Numbered from the stretch's first letter, positions 51,136-59,682 are shown. The stretch: 64,000 nt of DNA from an uncultured Lachnospiraceae bacterium (GCA_900550285.1 URRW01000005.1:40667-104666), one strand, 5' to 3'. Notes: generated by a model from the letters alone, not told the origin. Numbers and translations are program-made.

Positions 51136-51245
51136 TACTTTCTTTTAAATTCCGCGGGCGTCATGCCCTTCTCTTTCTTAAACGCCCTGAAATACGCCGG
51201 GCTGCCGCAGCATCCGCACAGTCCGGCGATTTTACTCAACGGCAT
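51136..51245 (-). pseudogene. AraC-family regulator relic (C-terminal helix-turn-helix)
   Basis: On the minus strand about 36 codons read MPLSKIAGLCGCCGSPAYF, then after a one-base deletion near 51180, KKEKGMTPAEFKRK and a TAG stop. This matches the second helix-turn-helix and end of AraC regulators. Nothing upstream encodes the rest; the next gene's stop is at 51261. It is a decayed fragment, perhaps of a former regulator of the adjacent fucosidase gene. Confidence 0.75.
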
Positions 51246-51260
51246 TTTTATATCATATTC

Positions 51261-52736
51261 TCAGTCGATGCTCAATTTAAAAACGACCGGCGCGCTGCTT
51301 CTGTATGATGTCCGGATCTTTAAGCCTTCCTCATCCCGGCTCCACTGCGGCGCTTCATCCGTCCCGAGCACCTCCACCTTTTTGATGATCCCGTGGAAAT
51401 TTGCCTGATGGGAGGCGTCCTGAATGCCCAGAGAGGAAATGCAGTAGCTTCCCTGCTCATCGCATTTCAACGCCGTCGCGTACAGATAACCGTCTTTCGT
51501 CGTAAAACGGATGTCACGGGACGTGTAATTTTTCTTAATGCCGTCCGTAAACTGCCCATCCGTGATCTGCGTCGGCCCCTCGCCGTATTTGCGCCATGTC
51601 CTCGTGCCGTAGATCGCTTCCCCATTGACCGCCAGCCACTCCCCGATGCCGGTCAGCACCGCCGTGTCCTCATCGGAGATCGTCCCGTCCGCCTTCGGCC
51701 CCACATTCAAAAGCAGGCTGCCGTTTTTGCTCACAATGTCCACCAGATCGCAGAGGATCTCCTCATAGGGCCTGAATTCATTGTTTTCGGTGTAGCACCA
51801 GGAATTTAAAGCGATCGCCGTATCCGTCTGCCAGAAATACGGCTTCATGTCCGCAAACTGTCCCCGCTCCACATCGGGAACCGCACAGCCGAACAAAAAC
51901 GCATCGTGCTTGTAATTGATCGCCACCTCCATGCCCCATTCCGCCGCGCGGTTGTAATAATATGCCGCCAGCTTTTTTAAATAAGGCTTCATCGCAGAAT
52001 GCTGGATCCACCAGTCAAAATACAGGATCCTCGGGCGGTAATTGTCGATGATCTCGCAGGTACGCACGAGCCAGTCCTGCATATATTCCTCCGTCGGCTC
52101 CGGCTTACTGTAAAGATCGTGATGATCCTCCGGCTCCGGCATCGCAGGCCAGTAAAAATCGCCCCGCTCCATCGGCTCTTTTACATCGCTGTCAAATTCC
52201 TTCCCGTGCCCCATGAAAAACCAGTGCTCCACCCGATGCGACGACGCGCCGTTTTCCATGCCGCGCTTTCGGCAGCTCTCCGTCAGCTCCCCGAGCACGT
52301 CGCGCTTTGGCCCCATCTCATATGCGTTCCAGTGCGAAATCTCACTTTTATACATCTGGAAGCCGTCGTGGTGCTCCGCCACCGGCACGACATATTTTGC
52401 CCCGGCTTTTTCAAACAGCTCTGCCCACTTGTCCGGATCAAATTTCTCCGCCCGGAACATCGGGATAAAATCCTTGTAGCCAAATTCAGACTGCTTCCCA
52501 TATGTAGCGACGTGATGCTCATATGCCTTCGAGCCCTGAATGTACATATTCCGGGAATACCATTCGCTGTCAAACTGAGGCACGCTGTAGACGCCCCAGT
52601 GGATGAAAATGCCGAACTTCGCATTCTGATACCACTCCGGCACCCGGTACGCCGACAGCGATTCCCAGCTGTCCGCAAACGGTCCCTTCGCGATCACCTC
52701 ATCAATTTTTTTCAGATAACCTGTCATATCATACAT
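51261..52736 (-). CDS. Alpha-L-fucosidase, GH29
   Basis: The 491-residue enzyme has the GH29 landmarks FGIFIHWGVYSVPQFDSEWY near 41-60, YVVPVAEHHDGFQMY near 115-129 and the nucleophile motif ILYFDWW with Asp241. The C-terminal beta domain spans about 390-491. No signal peptide. It differs strongly from the 8802-10091 enzyme, so different fucosyl linkages may be served. The ATG at 52736 follows GGGGAGG by 6 nt and overlaps the AI-2E-family gene end by 8 bp. Confidence 0.92.
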   Translation of the reverse strand: MYDMTGYLKKIDEVIAKGPFADSWESLSAYRVPEWYQNAKFGIFIHWGVYSVPQFDSEWYSRNMYIQGSKAYEHHVATYGKQSEFGYKDFIPMFRAEKFDPDKWAELFEKAGAKYVVPVAEHHDGFQMYKSEISHWNAYEMGPKRDVLGELTESCRKRGMENGASSHRVEHWFFMGHGKEFDSDVKEPMERGDFYWPAMPEPEDHHDLYSKPEPTEEYMQDWLVRTCEIIDNYRPRILYFDWWIQHSAMKPYLKKLAAYYYNRAAEWGMEVAINYKHDAFLFGCAVPDVERGQFADMKPYFWQTDTAIALNSWCYTENNEFRPYEEILCDLVDIVSKNGSLLLNVGPKADGTISDEDTAVLTGIGEWLAVNGEAIYGTRTWRKYGEGPTQITDGQFTDGIKKNYTSRDIRFTTKDGYLYATALKCDEQGSYCISSLGIQDASHQANFHGIIKKVEVLGTDEAPQWSRDEEGLKIRTSYRSSAPVVFKLSID

Positions 52737-53907
52737 GACGATTCCTCCCCTTTCCATTGTCCTTTTTCCCGCAAGAGGGCTTTGCGGCTTCCGCCGTGCG
52801 CCGCCTTACGTCATCCCCTAAAAGTTTATAAAAGGTCGCCGCCACCGGCACGCCGATCAGCATTCCGGAAACGCCCAGAATACCGCCGCCCAGCGTTACC
52901 GCCGTCAGCACCCACATCCCCGGAAGCCCAATGGAGCTTCCCACTACCTTCGGATAGATCAGGTTTCCTTCCAGCTGCTGCAAAACCACAAGAAAAACGA
53001 CGAACAGGATCGCCTTGACCGGATCCTGCGTCAAAATCATGATCACGCCCACAGCGCCGCCCAGATAAGCCCCCACCACCGGGATCAGCGCCGTCGCCCC
53101 GATAAACGCGCCGATCATAGGCGCATACGGGAAACGGAACAGCCACATCCCGAGCGTGCACAGCGTTCCAAGAATAACCGCCTCCGTCACCTGACCGACG
53201 ATGAAGCTGGAAAAGGTCTGGTCTGCCGTCCGCACGATCCTTCTGCCCCGCTCAATCAGCTCAGGCTTTACATAGGCGCGCACCAGCGCCTTCGCCTGCC
53301 GCCCAAGCTTCTCCTTGCTGGACAAAAGGTAGATCGAAAAGATCAGGGAGATCACAAAATGGATCGTCCCGCCGATCACGCCGCTTACGATCGAAACGGT
53401 GGAGTTGAGCACGCCGCTTAAACCGCTCTTTAAATACTGCCACACCGTATCGCCCAGCGCGTTCCAGTCGATCTGAAGGTTTTCCAGCTCCTCCGCCGTC
53501 TGCGGAAAGCCCTCCATATTTTTTACAAGCCAGTCCACGATCCCCTCCACAAGCGGCGGGACGGACTGTCCGATGAGAATGACCGCGTTTACCAGCTCCG
53601 GCACTACGACCCGCAGGATCATGTAAGCGATCAGCGCCACCGCCAGAATCGAAAGCACGATACACACGGGACGGCGGGTTTTGTTCACAATCCTTTTTTT
53701 TGAATTGGGGAAATATCTTTTTTCAAACCAGCGCATCGGCAGATTCAGCACATACGCCATGACGCAGCCTGCGATCAACGGCGCCGCGATGCCCCACAGA
53801 TTGCCCGCCCCTCCAAGCAGCACGTCAAAATACCGGATTCCGAGGATAAGCCCCGTCGCCAGCAAAAAATACTTTACCACTTTCAGATCCATTTTTCGTC
53901 TGTCCAT
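52729..53907 (-). CDS. AI-2E family transporter (PerM/YtvI-like)
   Basis: The 392-residue protein has seven or eight membrane helices, with an extracytoplasmic domain near 85-165 (LVNAVILIGQSVPPLVEGIV, then the amphipathic EGFPQTAEELENLQ) and the conserved PYAPMIGAFIGATALIPVVG near 275-295. Family members are membrane channels or antiporters named after autoinducer-2 export, but most have other or unknown substrates. The gene starts 1 bp after the alarmone synthetase stop, with GGAGGA in that gene's 3' end, so the two are coupled. Confidence 0.88.
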   Translation of the reverse strand: MDRRKMDLKVVKYFLLATGLILGIRYFDVLLGGAGNLWGIAAPLIAGCVMAYVLNLPMRWFEKRYFPNSKKRIVNKTRRPVCIVLSILAVALIAYMILRVVVPELVNAVILIGQSVPPLVEGIVDWLVKNMEGFPQTAEELENLQIDWNALGDTVWQYLKSGLSGVLNSTVSIVSGVIGGTIHFVISLIFSIYLLSSKEKLGRQAKALVRAYVKPELIERGRRIVRTADQTFSSFIVGQVTEAVILGTLCTLGMWLFRFPYAPMIGAFIGATALIPVVGAYLGGAVGVIMILTQDPVKAILFVVFLVVLQQLEGNLIYPKVVGSSIGLPGMWVLTAVTLGGGILGVSGMLIGVPVAATFYKLLGDDVRRRTAEAAKPSCGKKDNGKGRNRHV

Positions 53908-54642
53908 TTAATCGTCCTCCATGAGATTGCCGCGTTCCTCGATCCTGTGCTCCAAAACCTTTCCGCGTTCTTCCTCACTCTCCCACTTCCTCCTCTCGAT
54001 CATCCGCCGGATCCCCTGCATCTGGTTGTCCACCTGACAGATCGTGTCCGCGCACTTTTTTAACTCCGCTGCGATCCTGTCCGCGTCCTCGATGTCCTGC
54101 TTATATTTGAGCTTGTGTTCCAGACTCGCCCAGAAATCCATCGCAATCGTGCGAAGCTGCACCTCCGCCCGCATATGCTTTTTCTGATCCGACAAAAAGA
54201 TCGGAATGTCCAGGATCAGGTGCAGGCTCCGATAGCCGTTCGCCTTCGGATGGGCGATATAATCCTTAATGTCGATCACCACGATGTCGTCCTGCTGCAT
54301 CAGCTCTTCCGCCAGCGTATAAATATCCTCCGGGAAAGAACAGATGACCCGGATGCCCGCCACGTCAAAAATATGGCTCTCGATGCTTTCCGGCGAAAGC
54401 TCCCAGCCCTTTCTCTGCATCTTTTCCACGATGCTGGCGGGGCTTTTTAAACGCGTCTTGATCGTCTCGATCGGATTGCGGTTGTGCTGCAGGGAAAATT
54501 CCGTGTTCAGCACGCGGAACTTTGTTTCCACCTCGAGGATCGCGCACCGGTACTGCATCATCAGCCTCCTGTACCGCGCATCCTCAAAAAAGACCTCCTC
54601 CGGATATTGTTTCTTCTTTCCGTCTTCTGTATTTTCTGCCAT
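53908..54642 (-). CDS. Small alarmone synthetase (GTP pyrophosphokinase family)
   Basis: The 244-residue protein contains only the RelA/SpoT synthetase domain: SPASIVEKMQRKGW near 68-80, FDVAGIRVICSFPEDIYTLA near 93-112, PKANGYRSLHLIL near 132-145 and AEVQLRTIAMDFWASLEHKL near 159-178. These give the ATP and GTP sites; there is no hydrolase or regulatory domain. It makes (p)ppGpp, adjusting growth and stress responses. The C-terminus is helical and charged, as in RelQ-like enzymes, which form tetramers. Confidence 0.92.
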   Translation of the reverse strand: MAENTEDGKKKQYPEEVFFEDARYRRLMMQYRCAILEVETKFRVLNTEFSLQHNRNPIETIKTRLKSPASIVEKMQRKGWELSPESIESHIFDVAGIRVICSFPEDIYTLAEELMQQDDIVVIDIKDYIAHPKANGYRSLHLILDIPIFLSDQKKHMRAEVQLRTIAMDFWASLEHKLKYKQDIEDADRIAAELKKCADTICQVDNQMQGIRRMIERRKWESEEERGKVLEHRIEERGNLMEDD

Positions 54643-54691
54643 TTTCAGTATTCATCCTCTCATTTTCATTGTGCGCAGTCTTTCCGCAAAA

Positions 54692-55252
54692 TCAGGTTTT
54701 CAGCCTTCTCCGGAGCCCCTTGAAAAAATCCTTCAGCGCTGCGCTGCATTCCTCTTCCAAAATCCCCTTAAAAATATTTACCTGATGGTTAAACGCCGGC
54801 TCCTGCAAAAGATTATAGACCGATCCCGCGCACCCTGCCTTCGGGTTCATGCACCCGATAATAACCTCCGGGATGCGCGCCTGCACGATCGCCCCGGCGC
54901 ACATCTGGCACGGCTCCAGCGTCACATACAGCGTACATTGCTCCAGCCGCCAGTCGCCCAGCTTTTTGCTGGCGCGCCTGATCGCCGTCAGCTCCGCGTG
55001 GGAAAGGGTGCTTTTGTCCGTGTTCCTCCGGTTATACCCCCTGCCGACGATGACGCCGTCATGCACAATCACGCACCCGATCGGCACTTCGCCGAGCTGC
55101 GCCGCCTTTTTTGCCTGCTTCAGCGCTTCCTTCATATATTTTTCATGGATGGGGCGCTTTTCTTCCTGCTCCCGCAGCCAGCCTTCCTTTTTCGCCTGTT
55201 TTGCCGCCTGCCGCGCCGCCTCTTTTTCCTCTTCCGTCCGTACTCTTGCCAT
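54692..55252 (-). CDS. tadA: tRNA adenosine(34) deaminase
   Basis: The 186-residue enzyme converts A34 to inosine in tRNA-Arg(ACG), an essential decoding step. Zinc ligands His85 (HAE, with Glu87 as proton shuttle), Cys115 and Cys118 (PCQMC) are in place, and NRRNTDKSTLSHAELTAIR is typical. It has an unusual charged N-terminal extension of about 35 residues before the usual start near HEKYM, with GGAGG before the ATG supporting that start. It begins the minus-strand run to the alarmone synthetase. Confidence 0.94.
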   Translation of the reverse strand: MARVRTEEEKEAARQAAKQAKKEGWLREQEEKRPIHEKYMKEALKQAKKAAQLGEVPIGCVIVHDGVIVGRGYNRRNTDKSTLSHAELTAIRRASKKLGDWRLEQCTLYVTLEPCQMCAGAIVQARIPEVIIGCMNPKAGCAGSVYNLLQEPAFNHQVNIFKGILEEECSAALKDFFKGLRRRLKT

Positions 55253-55316
55253 AGATCCTCCGTTTTATTTCCATGATAAACCATACTGCAGCTGTAAAGT
55301 CAATCCGCCCTGGCTG

Positions 55317-55470
55317 GCATGATGTCCGGGACTTGTCTGAGCCCGGCCTATGCCGGGCAAGTTTGACCGGACATCATGCGCCTCAGCCGGCACAGCGCCG
55401 TTTGTGTCAAATTCCCGGCAAGCGAGACCGGAGGCTGACGCAAAGCGCCTGCCGGGCGGGAGCCATGCAG
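55317..55470 (+). repeat. Long palindromic structured element, truncated copy C
   Basis: This copy keeps the central hairpin and the right arm only. A perfect 13-bp stem (55317-55329 with 55367-55379) leads to the shared block GGGACTTGTCTGAGC, a 7-bp tip stem (55341-55347 with 55352-55358) with a CTAT loop, and AAGTTTGACCGG. Parts of the right-hand block follow (CAAATTC at 55408-55414, GCGAGACCGG at 55422-55431). No counterpart of the 28-bp left block is found. It separates the merR-type gene and tadA. Confidence 0.75.
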
Positions 55471-55498
55471 TCCGGGACGCTCACAACATGCAAGGCGT

Positions 55499-56311
55499 TC
55501 ACGCCTCATCCGCGATCCTGATAAAAACCTTTGTAATATATTCCCCGTCGTCCGCGATCGCAAAATCATTCATCCCCGTCTCGAACACAAATCCCGTCAG
55601 ACGCAGCCCTTTCCGCTCTGCCTCGGAAAGCATTTTTTCATATAATAAGGGAAGCCTTTCCCACATTCCTCTGCTGTAACCGCACAAATACCGTCCCGCC
55701 GGACGCATGAACGCGCCCTTTTGCCCTTTTTGCTCCAACGCGGGAGAAAACACCCCGTCGTCCTCCTCAAAGCGTCCCTCCCGCACTTTTTCAAGGGAAA
55801 TATAGCTTCCGATGCCCATCCGGCACTGCTCGATCCCCCAGCATTCCTTCACATACCGGAAAAAATCCTCCATGCCGTCCTCTGCCCCGTCCACCGGAAG
55901 CATCAGATACGCCTGCTCTGCAAGCTCTTCTATGCTGACCCACTGATCCTCGTCCGTCCGGCACGCCAGAAGCTGCTCCTTTTTCGTCCGCAAAATCCGC
56001 TCCGTATGCTTAAGCTTCCGTATCTGCGTTTCGATCTCTGAAAGCTTCTGATCCGCGATCCGCACAAAATCCTCCGTATTCGGGCGCTCTGCATAGGCCT
56101 GGATTTCCTCAATGCTCATATTCAGCTCTTTCAGCATACGGATGTATTCAAAATCCATGCTCTGCGCCGCGTCATAATAACGATAGCCGTTCTCCCCCTT
56201 TGCCCGCGGCGAAAACAGCCCGATCGAATCATAATAATGCAGTGTCCTCTTATTCACTTCATGAAGCTTCGCAAACTGCGCTGTCGTCATCCGGCGGCTG
56301 TTTTTCGGCAT
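55499..56311 (-). CDS. MerR-family regulator with GyrI-like effector domain
   Basis: The 270-residue regulator has a winged-helix domain at about 8-75 (TTAQFAKLHEVNKRTLHYYD, IGLFSPRAKGENGYRYYD), a coiled coil near 85-125 and a C-terminal ligand-binding domain (about 130-270) of the GyrI/BmrR type. Such proteins twist promoter DNA to activate efflux or stress genes on binding drugs. The ATG at 56311 follows AGGAGGG. A large dyad in its leader suggests autoregulation. No obvious target gene lies beside it. Confidence 0.9.
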   Translation of the reverse strand: MPKNSRRMTTAQFAKLHEVNKRTLHYYDSIGLFSPRAKGENGYRYYDAAQSMDFEYIRMLKELNMSIEEIQAYAERPNTEDFVRIADQKLSEIETQIRKLKHTERILRTKKEQLLACRTDEDQWVSIEELAEQAYLMLPVDGAEDGMEDFFRYVKECWGIEQCRMGIGSYISLEKVREGRFEEDDGVFSPALEQKGQKGAFMRPAGRYLCGYSRGMWERLPLLYEKMLSEAERKGLRLTGFVFETGMNDFAIADDGEYITKVFIRIADEA

Positions 56312-56343
56312 CCGTATCCCTCCTGCTTCTGTTGTCGCAAGCG

Positions 56344-56378
56344 ACGGTGTACAGCGGGCAATCTGCCCTTTACACCGT
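56344..56378. promoter_or_regulatory. Nested dyad in the MerR gene leader
   Basis: Outer arms ACGGTGTA (56344-56351) and TACACCGT (56371-56378) are exact complements, and inside them GGGCA (56356-56360) pairs with TGCCC (56364-56368). The site lies just downstream of the predicted promoter, as for an autorepressor. Confidence 0.55.
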
Positions 56379-56387
56379 GCTAAAAGC

Positions 56388-56416
56388 ATTATAACAAAGC
56401 TGCCCTCCCTTTACAA
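56388..56416 (-). promoter_or_regulatory. Promoter of the MerR-family gene
   Basis: A perfect TATAAT (56388-56393, minus strand) and TTGTAA (56411-56416) are separated by 17 bp, about 75 bp before the start codon. Confidence 0.7.
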
Positions 56417-56432
56417 TTCCCGCATAAAAATT

Positions 56433-57467
56433 TCAGATTTCCACCCGCTTCATAAAATACCCGAAATCCCCGGGCGCAGCGCTGTCCTTTTCCCCCTCGA
56501 ACGCCTCGAAGCCGAACATTTCCGCGACCATTTTTTCCCGGTGGTAAAAATTCCCCGGCACGCCCAGATAATACTGCCAGCCGTCCCCCTCCTTCATCCG
56601 CCCCAGGATCAGATGCCGGTAATTATAATAGCCGTGCAGCAAAAAGCTGTTGTGCACCATCTTCTGATACTCCTGCCGCAGCACCACAAAATCCTTCGGC
56701 GCGACGGAAAGATACTCCCGCCCGTCCTCAAACGGATGGATGACCGGATACATCGTGCAGAGCTGCTCCCATTTATCGCACCGGCAGGCGCTTTCTGCCT
56801 GCGGCGCGGGATATGTTGCCTGCGATGCGCCGCTTTCCGGCTCCCGGATCTGCTTCTGCGGTATGCCGCCTTCCGGCTCGCAAATCTGCTCTTGCGGTAT
56901 ACCATCTTCCGGCTCCCGGATCTGCTCCGACGGCGCAGGCGGCTCAAAATCCGCACTGTTGATCCGCATCTCCGGTCCAAAAAGCGCTTCCGCATCCCGC
57001 CATTTCAGCTCCGGATATTCCACTGTCCCGGCTTTTCCCTGCTCTTCCGCTTCCCAAAAAGCTTCCCCCTGCTGCCCCGCTTCCTGAAAAGCTTCCTGTC
57101 CCGCCTCCGTTTTCTGCACAGCTACCCGCACGGGCTCCTTCCAGACCGCTTTTAAAAGCCTGCCGCCGGGCAGTCTGATAAACAGACCGCCGCTCTCGAT
57201 CCACATTTCTTTTTCCTTTTCTGCGGTTTCCTCCCAGACCAGACAGCAGCTACCCGCCCCGCGGCTGATGCTGATCCGCCCAAGCTGTCTACCGCCTTCT
57301 TCGCAAAGCAAAAATTCCCCGCTGATCGTGTCCGGCAGATTTTTGACCCTTACCTCCAGCCGCATCCGCCCGTCGTTTTCCTCTGCTTTTACAAACCCGG
57401 CATTCCCTGCTTTTTCGCCGTCCGCCAGATGATCCAGATAGGAAATCTGTCTTTTATATCCTGTCAT
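56433..57467 (-). CDS. DUF6128-type protein of unknown function
   Basis: The 344-residue protein has an N-terminal beta-rich domain (about 1-110), an acidic low-complexity middle and a C-terminal DUF6128-like domain (about 245-344: YPVIHPFEDGREYLSVAPKD and LLHGYYNYRHLILGRM). The middle contains three tandem 12-residue units of the type EQIREPEDGIPQ. No signal peptide or membrane segment. Related proteins are found in Lachnospiraceae, without an assigned role. GGGAGGGG precedes the ATG at 57467. It is transcribed towards the merR-type gene. Confidence 0.75.
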   Translation of the reverse strand: MTGYKRQISYLDHLADGEKAGNAGFVKAEENDGRMRLEVRVKNLPDTISGEFLLCEEGGRQLGRISISRGAGSCCLVWEETAEKEKEMWIESGGLFIRLPGGRLLKAVWKEPVRVAVQKTEAGQEAFQEAGQQGEAFWEAEEQGKAGTVEYPELKWRDAEALFGPEMRINSADFEPPAPSEQIREPEDGIPQEQICEPEGGIPQKQIREPESGASQATYPAPQAESACRCDKWEQLCTMYPVIHPFEDGREYLSVAPKDFVVLRQEYQKMVHNSFLLHGYYNYRHLILGRMKEGDGWQYYLGVPGNFYHREKMVAEMFGFEAFEGEKDSAAPGDFGYFMKRVEI

Positions 57468-57623
57468 GCCTGTCCCTCCCCTGCCGCCCGCCGCTTTTTT
57501 GCCGCAAAACGGCGGCATTCTCTTCGCTACAGTCTATTCGCGGCAGGCGTCCGGTATGAACGGAATTTTTCCGGATACTTCCGAATACATTAGCATCAAA
57601 CGATTTTTCCGGAGCAAAATATC

Positions 57624-58154
57624 GTGGCAAACGCTCTCGCACACCTTTCCGCCATCCTCATTCCCGCCCTGATCTTTTATATCGTGGGCTACGGGCTGAT
57701 CCATAAAAGCAGCGTCTATGAAGATTTCATCAAGGGAGCTGCGGACGGCTTAAAAACCGTCGTCTCCATCGTCCCAACCCTCGTCGGGCTCATGATGGCA
57801 GTCGCCGTTTTGCGCGCCTCCGGCTTTCTGGATTTTCTGGCGCAGCTTGCCGGGACAGCCGTCGCGCCTCTGGGCTTTCCGCCCCAGCTCGTCCCGCTTG
57901 TTTTTATCAAGCTTTTTTCTTCCTCCGCAGCGACCGGGCTTGTGCTCGATATTTTTAAAACCTACGGCACAGACTCGTATCTGGGGCTTGTTACCTCTAT
58001 TTTGATGAGCTGCACGGAAACCTGTTTTTATACGATGTCGGTCTATTTTCTTGCAGCAAAAGTCACAAAAACCCGCCATACTCTGGCGGGCGCGCTGTTT
58101 GCCACCGCCGCCGGGATCGTGATGAGCGTCGTGATGGCAGGGATCATGCGTTAA
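57624..58154 (+). CDS. spmB: Spore maturation protein B
   Basis: The 176-residue membrane protein has four or five hydrophobic segments, starting MANALAHLSAILIPALIFYI, and the nucleoside-transporter gate-like motifs of SpmB (GAADGLKTVVSIVPTLVGLM, FIKLFSSSAATGLVLDIFKT, SILMSCTETCFYTMSVYF). SpmA and SpmB act together in spore core dehydration. Here spmA is absent from both flanks, which is uncommon. The start is GTG (57624) with CGGAG 11 nt upstream. It is divergent from the DUF6128 gene. The sequence 57468-57623 shows no other gene. Confidence 0.9.
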   Translation: MANALAHLSAILIPALIFYIVGYGLIHKSSVYEDFIKGAADGLKTVVSIVPTLVGLMMAVAVLRASGFLDFLAQLAGTAVAPLGFPPQLVPLVFIKLFSSSAATGLVLDIFKTYGTDSYLGLVTSILMSCTETCFYTMSVYFLAAKVTKTRHTLAGALFATAAGIVMSVVMAGIMR

Positions 58155-58232
58155 AAAACTGCTACAGAAAATCTTCAGAAATTTATCAGATTATTTTCAC
58201 TCTTTCCCCAAAAAGACTTCACATTTACATTG

Positions 58233-58361
58233 TATGATAGGTTTCATAAGGAGGTGATACCCGAGTCATAATTCTATACCACTAACGCACACCAATTACG
58301 CAATATACACTCAAAAGCCCCGCCGTTTCTTTCCCCCCTTTTGTGAAACGGCGGGGTTTTT
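58233..58361 (+). ncRNA. Possible small RNA with a perfect Shine-Dalgarno sequence
   Basis: Between spmB and hipA lies a TATGAT hexamer (58233-58238), then AAGGAGGTGAT (58248-58258), a perfect complement of the 16S rRNA 3' end, but no start codon opening a reading frame follows. A strong terminator ends the region about 120 nt later. There is no good -35, so the promoter is weak or the RNA is the 3' part of the spmB transcript. This is a candidate only. Confidence 0.35.
58318..58361 (+). terminator. Terminator between spmB region and hipA
   Basis: A perfect 12-bp stem (CCCCGCCGTTTC with its complement, 58318-58329 and 58345-58356) has a 15-nt loop and is followed by five T on the plus strand. 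On the minus strand the flank is also T-rich, so it may work both ways for hipA. Confidence 0.9.
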
Positions 58362-58383
58362 ATAACTGCAATTTCGGAGAAAT

Positions 58384-59682
58384 TCATATATTTACCGCAT
58401 TGGCAGCTATTATCGAACTGATATACCTACACGTTTTTTCCCTGATTCCGGCTGCTTGTGCATATTCCGTAAAATTCCCTACGGCAGTTTGCACCTGACT
58501 TATGATGTCCCTGCACCGTTTCTCCTTTATCCCCATTTTTCCACCGGCTGTCAAAAGATCCACCATATTTATTTGAGCGGTCTTCCCATTTACAGTCATC
58601 TGATGCGCGCGAAGCCATTTGTTTGTCGGATTATACGAAAAAGTAATGTCGTATGCCGGTGAAAGCTTCCATTTTCCGGTTCTGTCCATGATAAAGGAAA
58701 TATTCTTGACATGATCGTCCTGATTCACTGCCAGACAGTTGAACACCATTCTTCGATAAAATTCCTCCGTCTCTTTATATGAAATTCCCATTTCTCTCAT
58801 ATACATGGCAGCCAGCTCGTATCCACAGGCTCCCGGTTCCTGATAGCTGATATGCGCCAATGCGCCGAGTGTCTGCATATGAAGCTTTTTCCCATTTTCA
58901 CGGTCAAATCTCTTCGTCATAAAATGATGATCCCCTTCTGACTCGTATATCCGGCATTCGTTCATTGTAATTCTGGCAGCCTTTGCCATCAGGTAATATG
59001 CGTATTCTATTAACGTATATTCCGGTCTGTCTTCAAGACCATGATCGCCGTTTTTTGCCACATGATCAAATTTCATCAGCCAATAATCATATCCCCTGCC
59101 AAGCTGTGTCTGTCCGGATCTCACATCATTCGTCGCTTCATTCCATGCGATAAGCGCTTTTGCCCGGGCACCGCCCGCTGAGCTTCCAACCTGAACCAGC
59201 TGGGAGTAGGTAAGGCTTTCATTTGCTTTCAGTGAAATATGCTCTCTGCGGCTCAAAACCTCCGATGCAAATTTAACCATTTCCCGCACATTGATCTTCT
59301 CATCTATATCCTTAATATCCGTACTTGCGGGAACATATTCAAGCGCCCCCATTCCACGTTTTCCGGTATAGCACAGACGATCGACGGCAGTAAAATCTGA
59401 CAAGGATTTTCCAAGTGACATAAGCCACTGTTCTATAACCGCATTGCCAAACCTGTCCGGCAATGAATCCGCCACCAATCCCGGCATACCGTAAAAAGGC
59501 TCGCCAGCCAGACCGGGAAACTCATATACCTTTTTCCCCAAGGGCATTCTAAGCGGAGATAATTCGATTCTGCTGTCCACAAAGCTTTCATCGTATTCAA
59601 AAGAAGCATATTCCTTTGAAATATCCTGATGGATAATACCAATCCTCGTTCCCCATAAATATACTTCCGCCGTATCGTTCAC
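58384..59682 (-). CDS. hipA: HipA-family toxin kinase
   Basis: The 432-residue protein has the N-terminal HipA couple domain (VYLWGTRIGIIHQDIS) and the kinase-like HipA core: SSAGGARAKALIAW near 166-180 (phosphate-binding loop), DYWLMKFD near 198, VFNCLAVNQDDHVKNISFIM near 308-328 (catalytic Asp and Asn) and PAYDITFSY near 338. HipA kinases phosphorylate targets such as GltX to stop growth; the target here is not known. The start is GTG and overlaps hipB by 4 bp. Codon usage is more AT-rich than its neighbours, suggesting acquisition. Confidence 0.92.
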   Translation of the reverse strand: MNDTAEVYLWGTRIGIIHQDISKEYASFEYDESFVDSRIELSPLRMPLGKKVYEFPGLAGEPFYGMPGLVADSLPDRFGNAVIEQWLMSLGKSLSDFTAVDRLCYTGKRGMGALEYVPASTDIKDIDEKINVREMVKFASEVLSRREHISLKANESLTYSQLVQVGSSAGGARAKALIAWNEATNDVRSGQTQLGRGYDYWLMKFDHVAKNGDHGLEDRPEYTLIEYAYYLMAKAARITMNECRIYESEGDHHFMTKRFDRENGKKLHMQTLGALAHISYQEPGACGYELAAMYMREMGISYKETEEFYRRMVFNCLAVNQDDHVKNISFIMDRTGKWKLSPAYDITFSYNPTNKWLRAHQMTVNGKTAQINMVDLLTAGGKMGIKEKRCRDIISQVQTAVGNFTEYAQAAGIREKTCRYISSIIAANAVNI

